Source of the DNA: Corallococcus sp. NCRR
GTDB taxonomy: Bacteria; Myxococcota; Myxococcia; Myxococcales; Myxococcaceae
Reading direction: 5' to 3'
NCBI RefSeq assembly: GCF_026965535.1
Contig: NZ_CP114039.1
Span: 5,456,001-5,520,000, forward strand
Length of the DNA: 64,000 nt
Below are positions 51,600 to 63,000 of the stretch, piece by piece; position 1 is the first letter of the stretch, and each line of letters opens with the position of its first letter. The notes beneath the pieces were generated by a model. That model worked only from the letters and a program-made list of their open reading frames with translations. It was not told where the DNA came from and did no database searches. Position numbers and translations under genes: made by a program.

Positions 51600-51691
51600 G
51601 GTGAGCCAGGCCCTGGGCTGGTGCCTTGGTGTGATGTCGCGCGCTCCCGCCATGCCTACCTCTGGCGGGAGCACTCGAAGGGGGAGCCGCC

Positions 51692-52081
51692 ATGGACATC
51701 ATCGACCTCATTGACCGGACCCGCGACAGCATCTCCGCGCGCAGCGTCTTCGGCCAACCCATCCAGCAGGGGGACGTCACCGTGATTCCCGTCGCGCGCG
51801 TGAGGGGCGGTGGGGGCGGCGGTGGAGGCGAGGGCCCGGTTCCCGAGGGTAACGCGAAGGAAGGCACGGGCCGTGGGGAGGGCACGGGCTTCGGGCTGAG
51901 CGCGCGCCCGGCGGGCGCCTTCGTCATCCGCGGAGACAGGGTGTCATGGCTGCCTGTCGTGGAGCCCGCTCGCATCATTCTCGGCCTGCAGCTCCTGGCT
52001 GGCATCGCCCTGCTCAGTCGGGCCGCGGCATCTCGGGGACGCCGCGGCTCGCGTCACGGACGTACAGCCATTCGCTTCTAG
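51692..52081 (+). CDS. GerW/YtfJ family sporulation-type protein
   Basis: The 129-residue protein matches the YtfJ/GerW family: SVFGQPIQQGDVTVIPVARV, a long Gly-rich run, GFGLSARPAGAFVIRGDRVS and a single C-terminal hydrophobic segment (IILGLQLLAGIALLS). In Bacillus the family member helps spore germination; in other bacteria the role is unknown. Myxobacteria also form spores, though by an unrelated route. It ends overlapping by 4 bp the stop of the convergent hrpA gene. Confidence 0.83.
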   Translation: MDIIDLIDRTRDSISARSVFGQPIQQGDVTVIPVARVRGGGGGGGGEGPVPEGNAKEGTGRGEGTGFGLSARPAGAFVIRGDRVSWLPVVEPARIILGLQLLAGIALLSRAAASRGRRGSRHGRTAIRF

Positions 52082-55000
52082 CGCAGCGCCGCGAGGGCCG
52101 CGCTGACCTTCGCCACCGTCACCGACACGGGCGTCGTGACCTCCGGAGCGAAGATGGCCACGCGCAGCTCCTCGAACGCCCACCGCAACTCCTGCGCCGC
52201 CTCCTGGTCACGCGCGGTGGCGCCCTTGGCGAGGAAGGACTCCCACAGGGGGAGGAAGGGCGCGGCCTTTCCCGCGTCCTTGCTGGGGTTCGCTACCGCG
52301 CGCGACAGCCGTGCCTGGGCCGCGCGGAGGTAGCGTGGGTAGTGCAGCAGTCGCCCGAGCGGAATCCACTCGATGAGGTTCGCGGGGAACAGGTGCCCGA
52401 GCTGCGAGCGGATGTCCCGCACGGCCGCCGCGCCGCTCTGCCCCTTGGAGGCTGCCTTGAGGGCCGCGAGTGTCTGAGCGAGCTCCGCGGAGGTGACAAT
52501 GACGGCGTTCGCCCAGTCCCGGGCCGCCTGCTCGATGCGCGGTGAGCCCTCACGGATCAGCGCCTCGAAGGCCGCCTTCGTGCGGGGAAGCGGCGCACCC
52601 GGTGCGAGCTTGAACGCATCATCGACGCCGCGTGCGAGGACGAGCGTCCGGAAGGCGTCGGCCTTGCCCCTCGCGGGCGGCGCGCCGTCCAGGGTCGGGA
52701 AGGGCGGCGGCATGCGCGCGGCGCTGACGGCCACGTGTCCGCGCGCGGCGAGCATCAGGAGCCGGCGGACCCCCGTGCGCGAGGCCGCTTCGGCGGCGGC
52801 GGAGGTCTCGAGCAGCGTCAGGTCCACGGCCGCGCCCCGGTCCACGAGCGCGGGGTAGGTGCGGACCTCCAGCCCGCCCACCCGCCGGGTGACCACGGGG
52901 GGCAGCTCTCCGAAGGTCCAGGCTGTCAGCCCCTTTCGCTCCCAGTCCGAAGTCGGCGCCACGCTGCGCAGCGCCGCGCGTGCATGGCCACCGTACTGTT
53001 CGAGCAGCGCGTCGGCGTCGCGGCTCTTCGCGAGCTCCTTCCCCCGCTCGTCGAGCACCCGGAGCGTGATGCGCAGGTACGGCACCACGGCGTCCGCCCG
53101 GAAGGACTCCTCGGGCACTTCCACGCCGCACAGCCGGGACACCGCACGCGCGAGCGCTGGAATCATCGGCCCGCGGAAGGGCACCAGTTCCTTCTCGAGA
53201 CGGTCGACCAGCTCCGGCACCGGCCCCAGCTGCTTTCGCTGGGCGCGGGGGATCTGCTCAAGCAGGGCGGTGAGCTTCTCCCGCTGCCACCCGGGGATGG
53301 TCCAATCGAGTTCACCCGGGACCAGCTGGGCGAGCAGCAGCAGCGGCACGCTCACGGTGATGCCGTCGTCCTCTGCCGAAGGGTCGAAGGTGTACGTCAC
53401 CGGCACGGACGCGCCATGCAGGGTGATGTTGTCCGGATAGTGCGCCGGGGACAGGCCCGGGTCGTGCGAGAGGGCGTCCTCCATCGAGAGGACGAGCACG
53501 TCGGGGTCGGCCGCCTCGGCCTTGCGGCGCCAGACCTCGAAGCCTGCTCCGTCCGTCACGTCCGCCGGGACGCGCTGGTCGAAGAACGTCAGCAGCGCCT
53601 CGCTGTCGAGCAGCTCGCTGCGCCGGGCCTTGTCCCGCAGGCGCGCCACGCGATCGAGCACCTGTTGGTTCTTCTCCTGGAATGCCCCCCGGGTGCGGTA
53701 CTCGCCGCGCACCAGGGCGTGCTCGAGGAACATCAGCCGCGCCCGGGCGGGATCCATGCTGGCCAGGGCCACGGGGCGCTCCTTGAAGACCTGAAGCCCG
53801 AAGAGGGTCGCGCTCTCCTTCACGATGGCGCGCGAGGACTTCTCCGACCAGTGTGGGTCGGAGTGGCTGCGCTTGAGCAGGTGGGGGGCCGCCAGGGCGA
53901 GCCACTCCGGGTCGAGCTTCGCCACGGTGCGCGCGAACAGCTGGGTCGTCTCCACGAGCTCGAACGCCATCACCCAGGCAGGGGGCTTCTTCGAGAGCGC
54001 CGACGAGGGGTGGACCATGAAGCGCGTCTGCTTCGCGCCCGTGTAGTGGCGCTGCTCCGGATTCCACTGGCCGATGCGGGACAGGAGCCCGGTGAGGAGC
54101 GCCTGGTGCAGCATGTCCCCTCGCGCCGGGGCGCCCCGGCCCTTGCGCGGCAGGCGCAGCTCGCGGACGGTCTCCTCCAACTGGCGCTGGACGTCCCGCC
54201 ACTCGCGCACCCGAAGGAAGGACAGGAAGTTGTCCCGGCACACGCGCCGCAGATGGGACGTTCCGCGTTCCTCGGCCTCGCGCACGAACGCCCACAGCTT
54301 GAGCAGCCCCGCGAAGTCCGAGTGCTCGTCGCGGAAGCGCCGGTGCGACTCGTCCGCCTTCTGCGCGAGCTCCCGGGGCCGCTCGCGCGGGTCCTGCAGG
54401 TTGAGCGCCGCGGCGACGATGAGAACCTCCTCCAGGCACCCGTACTCGGCGCCCGCGAGGATCATCCGCGCGATGCGCGGGTCCACCGGGAAGCGCGAGA
54501 GCTGGTGCCCGAGCGGCGTCAAGGTGCGCTCCTTGCCCTCGATGGCCCCGAGCTCCTCGAGCACCCGCCAGCCCTCGGCGATGGCCCGCGATTGGGGCGG
54601 GTCGAGGAAGGGGAAGTCCTCGAGGTCACCGAGGCCAAGAGACTTCATCCGCAGGATGACCCCCGCGAGCCCGGTGCGCTTGATCTCCGGGTCGGTGAAG
54701 GCGGGCCGCGTGGTGAAGCTCACCTCGTCGTAGAGGCGCACGCAGATGCCCTCGCGCACGCGTCCGCAGCGCCCCTTGCGCTGGTCGGCGCTGGCCTGGG
54801 AGACCGGCTCGATGTGCAGGCGCGTGGTGCCCGAGCGGGGTTCATAGCGCGACAGGCGCGCCACCCCCGTGTCCACGACGTACACGATGCCCGGGATGGT
54901 GACCGACGTCTCCGCGACGTTGGTGGCGAGGATGACGCGGCGCTGGGGGATGGTGGCGAAGACACGCGACTGCTCGGAGGCCGACAGGCGCGCATACAGG

Positions 55001-55788
55001 GGCTGCACCACCGTGCCGCGAAGCTCGCGCGCGTTGAGGGCATTCTCGGCCTCGCGGATCTCCCGCTCGCCGGGGAGGAACACGAGGACGTCCCCGTTCG
55101 GGTCGAGCGAAATGACGTTCGCCACCGAATCGGCCACGGCGTCGGCGAGCTCGGAGTCCTCGGCGGGCGGCTCGTAGAGCACATCCACGGGAAAGGTCCG
55201 GCCCTCCACCTGGATGACCGGAGCCCCGCCGAAGAACTGCGAGAAGCGCTCGGTCTCGATGGTGGCCGAGCTCACCACCACCTTGAGGTCGGGGCGTCTG
55301 GGGAGGATGCGCTTGAGCCACCCGAGCAGGAAGTCGATGGTGAGGCTGCGCTCGTGGGCCTCGTCGAGCACGATGGTGTCGTAGCGCTTCAGGAGCGGAT
55401 CGCCGTGGATCTGCGCGAGCAGGACGCCGTCGGTCATGAACTTCACGGCCGTCTGCCGGGTCGAGCGGTCCTCGAAGCGGATCTGGTAGCCGACGTCCGT
55501 GCCCAGCTCCGTGCCAATCTCGCGTGCCACGCGCGCCGCCACGCTCGTCGCGGCGATACGCCGGGGCTGGGTGACGCCAATCTGGCGCGGGCGGCCGCGC
55601 CCCATGGCGAGCAAAATCTTCGGCAGCTGCGTCGTCTTCCCCGAGCCGGTGGCCCCCGCGACGATGACCACCTGATGGGCGGAGATGGCCGCGGTGATGT
55701 CCTCCACCCGGCTCGAGATGGGGAGCTCGGGGGGGAAGCGCAGGGTGGGCAGGCCGCCGGGGGAGGGGACGGGTGATTCGCCGGACAT
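52078..55788 (-). CDS. hrpA: ATP-dependent RNA helicase HrpA
   Basis: The 1,236-residue protein is a DEAH-box helicase of the HrpA type. Motifs in order: Walker A GATGSGKTTQLPK, motif II IVLDEAHERSLT (DEAH), motif III VVVSSATIET, motif V ATNVAETSVTIPGI and motif VI QRKGRCGRVREG. The helicase-associated and OB regions follow, and the very long C-terminal extension (DUF3418-like, FRGPMIPALARAVSRLCGVE) distinguishes HrpA from HrpB. Length is close to the E. coli protein of about 1,300. HrpA acts on stalled ribosomes and mRNA processing. The start at 55788 (MSGESPVPSPGG) is preferred; the frame is open 79 codons further up but the sequence there is unlike helicase. Confidence 0.93.
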   Translation of the reverse strand: MSGESPVPSPGGLPTLRFPPELPISSRVEDITAAISAHQVVIVAGATGSGKTTQLPKILLAMGRGRPRQIGVTQPRRIAATSVAARVAREIGTELGTDVGYQIRFEDRSTRQTAVKFMTDGVLLAQIHGDPLLKRYDTIVLDEAHERSLTIDFLLGWLKRILPRRPDLKVVVSSATIETERFSQFFGGAPVIQVEGRTFPVDVLYEPPAEDSELADAVADSVANVISLDPNGDVLVFLPGEREIREAENALNARELRGTVVQPLYARLSASEQSRVFATIPQRRVILATNVAETSVTIPGIVYVVDTGVARLSRYEPRSGTTRLHIEPVSQASADQRKGRCGRVREGICVRLYDEVSFTTRPAFTDPEIKRTGLAGVILRMKSLGLGDLEDFPFLDPPQSRAIAEGWRVLEELGAIEGKERTLTPLGHQLSRFPVDPRIARMILAGAEYGCLEEVLIVAAALNLQDPRERPRELAQKADESHRRFRDEHSDFAGLLKLWAFVREAEERGTSHLRRVCRDNFLSFLRVREWRDVQRQLEETVRELRLPRKGRGAPARGDMLHQALLTGLLSRIGQWNPEQRHYTGAKQTRFMVHPSSALSKKPPAWVMAFELVETTQLFARTVAKLDPEWLALAAPHLLKRSHSDPHWSEKSSRAIVKESATLFGLQVFKERPVALASMDPARARLMFLEHALVRGEYRTRGAFQEKNQQVLDRVARLRDKARRSELLDSEALLTFFDQRVPADVTDGAGFEVWRRKAEAADPDVLVLSMEDALSHDPGLSPAHYPDNITLHGASVPVTYTFDPSAEDDGITVSVPLLLLAQLVPGELDWTIPGWQREKLTALLEQIPRAQRKQLGPVPELVDRLEKELVPFRGPMIPALARAVSRLCGVEVPEESFRADAVVPYLRITLRVLDERGKELAKSRDADALLEQYGGHARAALRSVAPTSDWERKGLTAWTFGELPPVVTRRVGGLEVRTYPALVDRGAAVDLTLLETSAAAEAASRTGVRRLLMLAARGHVAVSAARMPPPFPTLDGAPPARGKADAFRTLVLARGVDDAFKLAPGAPLPRTKAAFEALIREGSPRIEQAARDWANAVIVTSAELAQTLAALKAASKGQSGAAAVRDIRSQLGHLFPANLIEWIPLGRLLHYPRYLRAAQARLSRAVANPSKDAGKAAPFLPLWESFLAKGATARDQEAAQELRWAFEELRVAIFAPEVTTPVSVTVAKVSAALAALR

Positions 55789-55968
55789 GGCGGTATGGAC
55801 TAGCACTGAAGCGCGCGCTTCGCCCCTGACGAATCGTGTGGAAGCCTGCTCGGCGGGCGTTCTCGGGGGGATTCCCCCTGCGGGCCCGTACGCACCTGGA
55901 TGCGAACCGTGGGAGTGACGCTCTGCGGAGGGATGCACTGAACGCGAGCCAGGCCGTATCATCGTCGC

Positions 55969-56406
55969 GTGATGAACCCGCGCACGCTCACCGACCTGAT
56001 GGCCGAGGTAGCCGGCCGCGCCCACGAGTGGTCAACGCCCCAAGACCTCGGCTGCGATCGCGTGACGGTCGCGGCCGCCTGGCTGGCGAGCGACGATCCG
56101 GTAGCGATGCTGTTCCTGCTCGCCGCGGTTCATCCCCGACGCGAAGTGGAGATGTGCATCAAACTGGCGACCGAGATGTCGTTCTTCGAACCCATGCGGG
56201 ACGAGGCACACACGATGAGTCGCCGCCTCCCCGGCATGAACTTCAATGGTCGGTCTCCGTTCTACTTCATGGCTCTCTACCAGCGGCTGAGCGCCGCCTT
56301 GCAGTGGATTGAGGACACCGAGCGAGCGCAGCTGGAGCACAAGCTCGCCACCGCGATCCGCGTCGTCGTCCCCGATCCGTTCACGTTCGGCGGACCCGCC
56401 GCATAG
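55969..56406 (+). CDS. Hypothetical protein
   Basis: A 145-residue protein (GTG 55969 or ATG 55972) with the helix-rich sequence CDRVTVAAAWLASDDPVAML, REVEMCIKLATEMSFFEPMR, FYFMALYQRLSAALQW. No domain is recognised. Its codon choice looks less GC-biased than its neighbours and it lies at the left edge of a segment that also contains the large STAND NTPase gene, so it may have been acquired with it. No signal peptide or membrane segment. Confidence 0.55.
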   Translation: MMNPRTLTDLMAEVAGRAHEWSTPQDLGCDRVTVAAAWLASDDPVAMLFLLAAVHPRREVEMCIKLATEMSFFEPMRDEAHTMSRRLPGMNFNGRSPFYFMALYQRLSAALQWIEDTERAQLEHKLATAIRVVVPDPFTFGGPAA

Positions 56407-57097
56407 GGCCGGGGATGAACAAGCGATCGCCGAAGCCCTCTCGGCTCGGCGGTATCCGTCCTGCAGGAGCGCGTTGAGGCGTGGTGGTGGCTGGGCCGAC
56501 AGGCCCTTCCTGGGTTCCTCCGACCGAGGACGCAGGGCTGCGGCTCATTGCTGGTGTCGACTTCAATACGCACGTCGTCCTGATCTCCTTCATAATCGAC
56601 GGGAGCAGATGGGGATCAGTCATCAAGGGCGTTGTCAGCATGGCATTGCTCCGTGCCCCCATTGCCCGGTCCCCTGACTGTGACGCTGACGCTTTGCGTG
56701 TTCGCTGCGCAGGAGGCGGCATTCGCCTCGGGCACCTACCGCCCGAGCACCGCATCATCTTGACCGGCACGGAGTCCGCATTTAACGCTACGCGGACTGT
56801 GCGGTGCCCCGTCGTGCTCAAGCACATCACGTCCCTCCCTTTGCCATGTGCCTGTCCGCGCCGTAGGTGGCGCTGCGGGACCCCGCGCACGTGCCACCGA
56901 AGTGGGCATGGGAGCAGCGGGCGAGGAGGGGCAGGTAGTTCGCATGGGTGAGCCGATGCATGTTCCACCCGTAGATCCAGCTGCGCAGTGACCGCGCATT
57001 GAGAGAAAGGCGGCTCGCAGGGATGAGCTGCTGCCATTGCCATACACCTTGGTGCACTACCAGCCGGAACTCCGAGACCTCCCAACGCTTTCGCGCC
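56407..57097. other. Unassigned 0.7 kb between the hypothetical gene and the STAND NTPase gene
   Basis: No gene can be supported here. Open frames on both strands lack ribosome sites and recognisable domains. On the minus strand a 76-codon frame (57057-56827) reads coding-like and may be a gene remnant, but it matches nothing I know. The composition is mixed, consistent with accumulated fragments at an integration site. Confidence 0.5.
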
Positions 57098-60000
57098 TCA
57101 GTAGCGCGCCTTGTGAAGCGCGTTGGCGCAGCCTGGATACGTAGTCATCGACAAGTCTGCCCCCACCCGAACCACTGCGGTCGTGTGCCAAAATCGCGTC
57201 AAGCGACTGGCGCCGCCAGAGTCAGTGCGCGTGAGCTTGATTAGGAGTATCAGGTCCGCCTGCTGCGCGGTCAGCACCTTGCGGACAAAAGCCGATCGAC
57301 AGCACATGCGGGCACCGGTCATGCGCCTACCTTCACCATGATCGGGAAGCTGGCACCATGCCTCGACTCGCACGACCTGCACGCCTGACGCTTCGATCCA
57401 ACGGCTACCGAACTCATCGGCGGGCTGCAGCGCGCCAAAGGCGATTATGTCGTCCGATGGGCGCGCACGCTGGGCCGCGCCGAGCACGCCCAGCGCGTCC
57501 GCCTCGTCGATGCCGCCTTCGGCGTGGGAGTGCACAATCCACGGCACGAACGGATGTTGCGACAGGCTCGAGTTGTCCTCTTCGAGTGTATACGGAAGGT
57601 GCGCTCGGAAGGGGGCCTCCCGTGCCAACTCCACTGCGGCCTGATCGGCTTTCGCGGAAGGAATGAGGGCGGACTGAATTTCGATTTCGATACCTTCCAC
57701 CGAGTGCCAATTGCCGTCGATGACCAGCCACTCGCCGACATTGGCCTCGATCCCGAGCAAGGAACGCAGTTTCGCCGGATCGGCCGTCATGCCCACTCCG
57801 TCCTCAGCCAGTTCCCGCAGGGTGACGCGGGTAACCACTGGCTGCCACTCGGTGCCATCGGCGAGCCACAGCCCATCGGCGCGGGTCAGTACCCGCCCCC
57901 GGATCCACGCATGCCACGGGTTTCCGTTGTCGTAGCGCCGTCGCGTGACCGGATGCTGGGGCAGGAATTGTCCGGCCACTGCATGTAGAGCGTGCCAGCA
58001 CAGTTGCTCCCCATAGGTATGGTGTTGGTCGGTGATCGCTCCCCGACCCTCACGGCGGTGGCCGGAGCGTCCGCCCAACTCGTGCATGTGGGTGATGTGG
58101 CGGTCGTGCTGCCGTACCCACGCCGTCATCGCATCGTGCGTGTCCCACAGTGTGCGATCAAACAGCGCGCTCAACTGGGACACATCGGATTTGTCGAAGT
58201 CGTATTCGAAGTGCAGTTCCGGCTCGGGCGTCGGCCGGTCCGCCGGGCGCGATTCGTAGACTGACCCGCCGTTATACCCTTGGGTGACCTGCAGCGCGAA
58301 CGGGGATCGATTGACCTGCACTAAGGACTTGCGCAAGACCGGCGGCAATTGCACCTGTCCCGTGTCTTGGCAAGCGAGCAGTGCCGCCCTCGCGAAGTGC
58401 TGCCGGAGCACGTGCGGATCGGCGGTATCGAGGGCCGTGCGTTCAAGGAAAGCGCGATGCGCAGCGACAGCCTGTGGCGCCTCCATCGCGATGCGGGCCA
58501 AGGCGATCAGCAGCCACAGTTGCGCGTGGAGGTAATAGAATGGCAATTCGGGTGCGCCAAACGCGCCAGCGTCGCGCTCATCAAACCGGGCTACGACGGC
58601 ATTGAGCACATCGGAGCGGCCCAGGCGCACTGCAGTGCGCAGGCTGTGCGCGGCCATCCAACGGCGCTCAGCGTGCCCCGAGCCCAGGGCAAACCAAATC
58701 AGGCCTGCGGTCACCTGCAGCGAATCGTCCGGGGGATAAAGCCGTTCGTTCCACGCCCCGTCCGCCACTAATGCCGCGAGCTTCGCCGCACCACTGGCGA
58801 GTAATCGGGTCAACGCCGCCTGCCCGACACCGGGGGCGGAGTTAGTGTTGAAGGCTGCCGCGAAACTCAGCCACACCGCCGCTGGCACGTCGGTGCCCGG
58901 CCTGGAATACTGGTGCAGCAACGCGAGTGTAAGCGCGTGCTCATCCACGCCGGTGAGCTTGGTCATGCGCTTAAGCTGCCAAGTTGACAAGTATCCGGAG
59001 GGCACGAAGTCATCTGCATTCTCGCGCACAATCCAGTCTGCGGCAGCAGCAAGGGCTTTGGGCACGGCCGCCGACGCAGCCGACCAAGCCTCTTGGCAGG
59101 CCTCAAGTTCGTGCGCCTTTGCGTAAAGATCGAGGGAGGGTTGGCGCGCGATGAGTTCGATATAGCGAGGCCAATCCGCGAACAAGACCTTGGCGCGTAA
59201 CAATTCCAATAGCTTGACGTCGGGACGTCCCCAGCCAGTCTCGCCCTCCAGCGCATCAATGGCATAGGCCAGGGACAGTTCGTCCAGAGGGTTGGTGTTG
59301 TGCGCCAAGGCGGCGACTACGGCCGCCCTGGCCTCCGCGACGGCCTCTTGCTCCTCCGGGTCGACGCTGGGCGAAGACGGCCGCCAGTTGTTGAGTTCGT
59401 TGTAGTCGTGGGTCGTCGCATCGATCGACGCCGCAGCCGCCGAAAGATTGGCGGCGTGCGCCGACTCTTCGCCCAACACGCGCGAAGCCCACTGCGCCAG
59501 CGCTCGTGGGGCTTGAGAGCCGAACGTCGAGGGATTGTTGTGTTGGTACTGTTCGATCAGCTCTGTGACGATGGCCGGCGAGGCGCCGCGTGCCTCCAGC
59601 GCCTCGACGAACTGCTCGGTGCCACAGGACCACAGTTCGACCGGGTTGGATACTCGCAACATCGTCAGCGCGATCGTCGGATCGATCTGATGGTTGTCCA
59701 GCAGCGGCTTCAAGTACGGAAGCAGCGTATATTCGAGTGAGATGCGATCGCGGTCTTCCCACCGGGTCAGACGGGCCATGCCCTTTACCCCCGAGGTTTT
59801 GGCCAGAGCCGCCCCGTAGCTAGCCCAATCGAACTTGTGGGCTTCCCCCAGGTTTAGGTCGCAGATGTTTGAGAGCGTGTGGCTGTCTGCGTCGGGAAGC
59901 CCAGTGCCCTGTAATGTGCGGGAAAAATGCATCAACTCGCTGACGAACTCCCAGTCGCCCGAACCAATTGCATCCATCTGCTCTAGGCCCTGCAAGAAGT

Positions 60001-63000
60001 AGGAGCTGGCCTCGCTCCCGCTGGCACGACCCATCGCCCGGGCCAAGTGGGCAAATAGCGTCGCCCGCTGTACCACATCGTCCTCGCGCTCGATCGCTTG
60101 GCGCGCCTTGATCGCCGTCTGACCGGCCAGCACGTGGTGGCGAGCGCGTGCGGCCAGAATTTCGGCAATTTCAACAAGGGTGCCTGCGGTGGTGACACCG
60201 GGCGCGCTCACCGTTTCGACGAACTGAGTGATCTCCTCGGCCGCGAAGTCCGGATTGACCGCGAGCGCGAGAGTGATTAGGCGCTCGCCGATCGCATCGT
60301 GCTGACGTTGTGCTGCGGTGCCTCCGGAGTAGTAGTCGTTCTGGACGCGCAGTTCACACCAGACCTCGATGAGGGGCTTGAGCCGCCCTGCCGCCTGGCT
60401 AGAGCTCGGCTTTACCGCGTGGGTGAAGGCGGTTGCGATGCGCAGCAAGGAGGACAGGCGGCCGTCGAGAAATCGCTCAGCGGAGGATTTGGTCTCGTAA
60501 CTTAGTGACTCGGCTGAATCGGCCTCGGTACCCTTCTTCACGCTCGCCTGCAGGGCCTGTTTGAGCGCATCGCGGTAGGGCTGACCGTTAAGGCTTGGCG
60601 GCAGGGACGCACTAATCTTCGCCAGTTCGGCCGGCAGCAGATCGCGCTCTTCGGGTGCCCGGCTTTGCGCCAGGGCCTTAAGGACCTGGATCGCCACGTA
60701 CGGATAGACGTCACCGAACGAATATTGAGCCATGAACGTGTACAGCGCCGGCGTCGGCAGGCTGATCGAGGCCGCGATCGCGCTCGACTCGGCGTACAGA
60801 CCGCGCACTGCGGCCACCGTGGCGGCCCGAAGCATGCCCATGAGGATCGGGCGCTCCTGAGGTCGATGGTGCGCCTCGCCGCAATCCACTGTCTCGCCGC
60901 GAGCCGCAAGATCGGAAATCAGCTCGCGCTGCAGATCTTCATCCCCGTCGGCGTAGGCCACGGCGGCAGCCAGCACGCTGGGCTTGGCGAGCGTAGGCGT
61001 CAGCAGCTCGCGAACGGCCTGTGGAGAGATAAGCCCTTTCGCTGCGCCTGCGCGCGTGAGTGCAAAGCACTGCACCGCGACCTCGTAGGCGTACCAATCT
61101 CGCCATCCGTTCAGTTCGCGAGCGGCGCCCTTACCATCCCCGCGCGCTAGCAAGCATAAGGGAATGGCGGCCATGTCAATGGCCGTGGGACGCTCTTGCT
61201 GGAAGCGAGGGTCTTCGGCCTGCTCGAAGTAGTGATTCCGCCACTCGACCAGTCGCTGGGCATGCCGGTGCGCATCGGCCATGTCACCAGCCAGCACGTG
61301 CGCGATCGCTAGACGCGCATGGCGTGACCCCGGCCAAGCGGTGCGTGCTTCGAACATCCGGCGCAGCGCGTGGATATCGTCCATGGCCACAGTCAAGTCG
61401 GGATGATCGAGCAAATAGGTCGTGCCCCGTTGATTGATCGCGGCAAGGGTCGACAACTCCACCAGCAGCGGCACCAGCCGGTCGCTGTCATCGTGGGTGG
61501 CTGCAAACGCGACAGCAGCGCGCAGCCGCGCCTGCCGGATCGCCTGCTTTCCTGCCGCACTGGCGATCGAGGTCGGCATGCGCGGATCGAAGGCCAAGTC
61601 GAACAGTTGGTCGCCATCGCCCAACTGCTTGAGCAGGTCGGGCAAGGTCGTCGCGGCGTACAGCGAGCGCTCCTGCATAGCCAGCAGGTTCTTCGCCAAC
61701 GCGCGCAGCGCGGCCTTGTCGGCCCCGTAGGTTTCACGAATCAGCGTTTCAGTCGGCTCGTCGCGGAACATGATCCCGTGCTTGGTGTGCTCCAGTAGGT
61801 CGGCCAGGTCGGAGGCAAAACTGTTGGCCGCGCCCTCAGACAGGCCATTGGCCTCGGCGAACTCCTGAATCGGCACCGGGGGTGGTAAGGTCGCCAAGCC
61901 CCCTAGGAACGCGTGGATCGTGCCGTCGCGGTAGCCTTGCTTTTCCGCATCGCGCAAGGCGTCCTGAATTTTCTTTCGCAGCAGGTCATCGAGATGAATG
62001 ACCTTGTTGACTTCGGACTGTGCGAGCAAGTCGGCGCCTTCCTTGGCCAGATGTTCAAGGATGCGTCCATTGCCTCGCGAACGCGACTGGGCCACCAGCA
62101 AGCGGGCTTCCGTCAACCGATTCACCCGCGGGCGCAAGAACTCGCGGGACTCCTCGATGCTGAAGGGCAGCAGCTCCAGTTCGGAGCAGTCAACGCCGCC
62201 CGTCGCAGCGGCCCGGCGATGGCTGCGCGCGCTGACCACCAGCTGCATGCCGGCAATGCGTCCGGCCGTGGCCAGTTCGCGCAGCAACAGGAGCGGGAAC
62301 GAGGTTTCGTCTTGCGCCGAGGCGTGCTCCCCAGCGTTATCGATCGCATCAAGCAGCAGGATAAGTTGGCGGTCCCGGGTGCTGCGGGCGCCGGTCTCCG
62401 CCGCCTGAGTTAATCGCGAGCGCACCGTCCGGATGAGGTCATTGTCGTTGTAGGTCCCGGGGAGCAGAGGATCGCACAAACCGCGGCACGCCAGCCGATT
62501 GACAATGTGCAGCAGGCCACGCCCTGGCAGGTGCCGCGCGTCGCTCGGCGCCCGATACTGACCCATGCCAAAGCAATCGAACAACACGACCTCGTGCGCG
62601 GACTCGAGCTGGCGCGCGAGAGAACAGAGGAAGACCGTCTTGCCCACGCCGCCATCGGCGTGGATCATCAGCGGCCGATCTAGGGCTGGGATCATCGTTG
62701 CCGTGTCCGCCAACTGTTCACGGGCCACGACCGCCCCTACGTCTGGGAAGCTCGTTGGACACGGCAGCAGGTCGTCCTCGTGACCGATCTCAAACGCCGC
62801 CAATAAATCAGTACGCGAAATGACATTGCGTTGTTCGCTCGCGAGGCTGGCCTTGTCGCGGGCCAGTTGGCGGATCTCGTTGAGCCACAGGCGTGCCTGG
62901 GAATCTCGCGCGGCCGTCCAGTCGGACAGAGCCGCCGCCAAGTCGCGCTTGCTCGCTTGCAGATCGCCGGTCAAACCGGTGAACTGGATCCGACGGGCGA

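Noticed and set aside
52735..55776. Plus-strand open frame of 1,013 codons
   Set aside because: Antisense shadow of hrpA, whose helicase motifs are intact on the other strand.
56827..57057. 76-codon minus-strand frame (HQGVWQWQQLIPASRLS...)
   Set aside because: Looks coding-like but is short, starts at GTG without a clear ribosome site and matches no transposase or other family I know.
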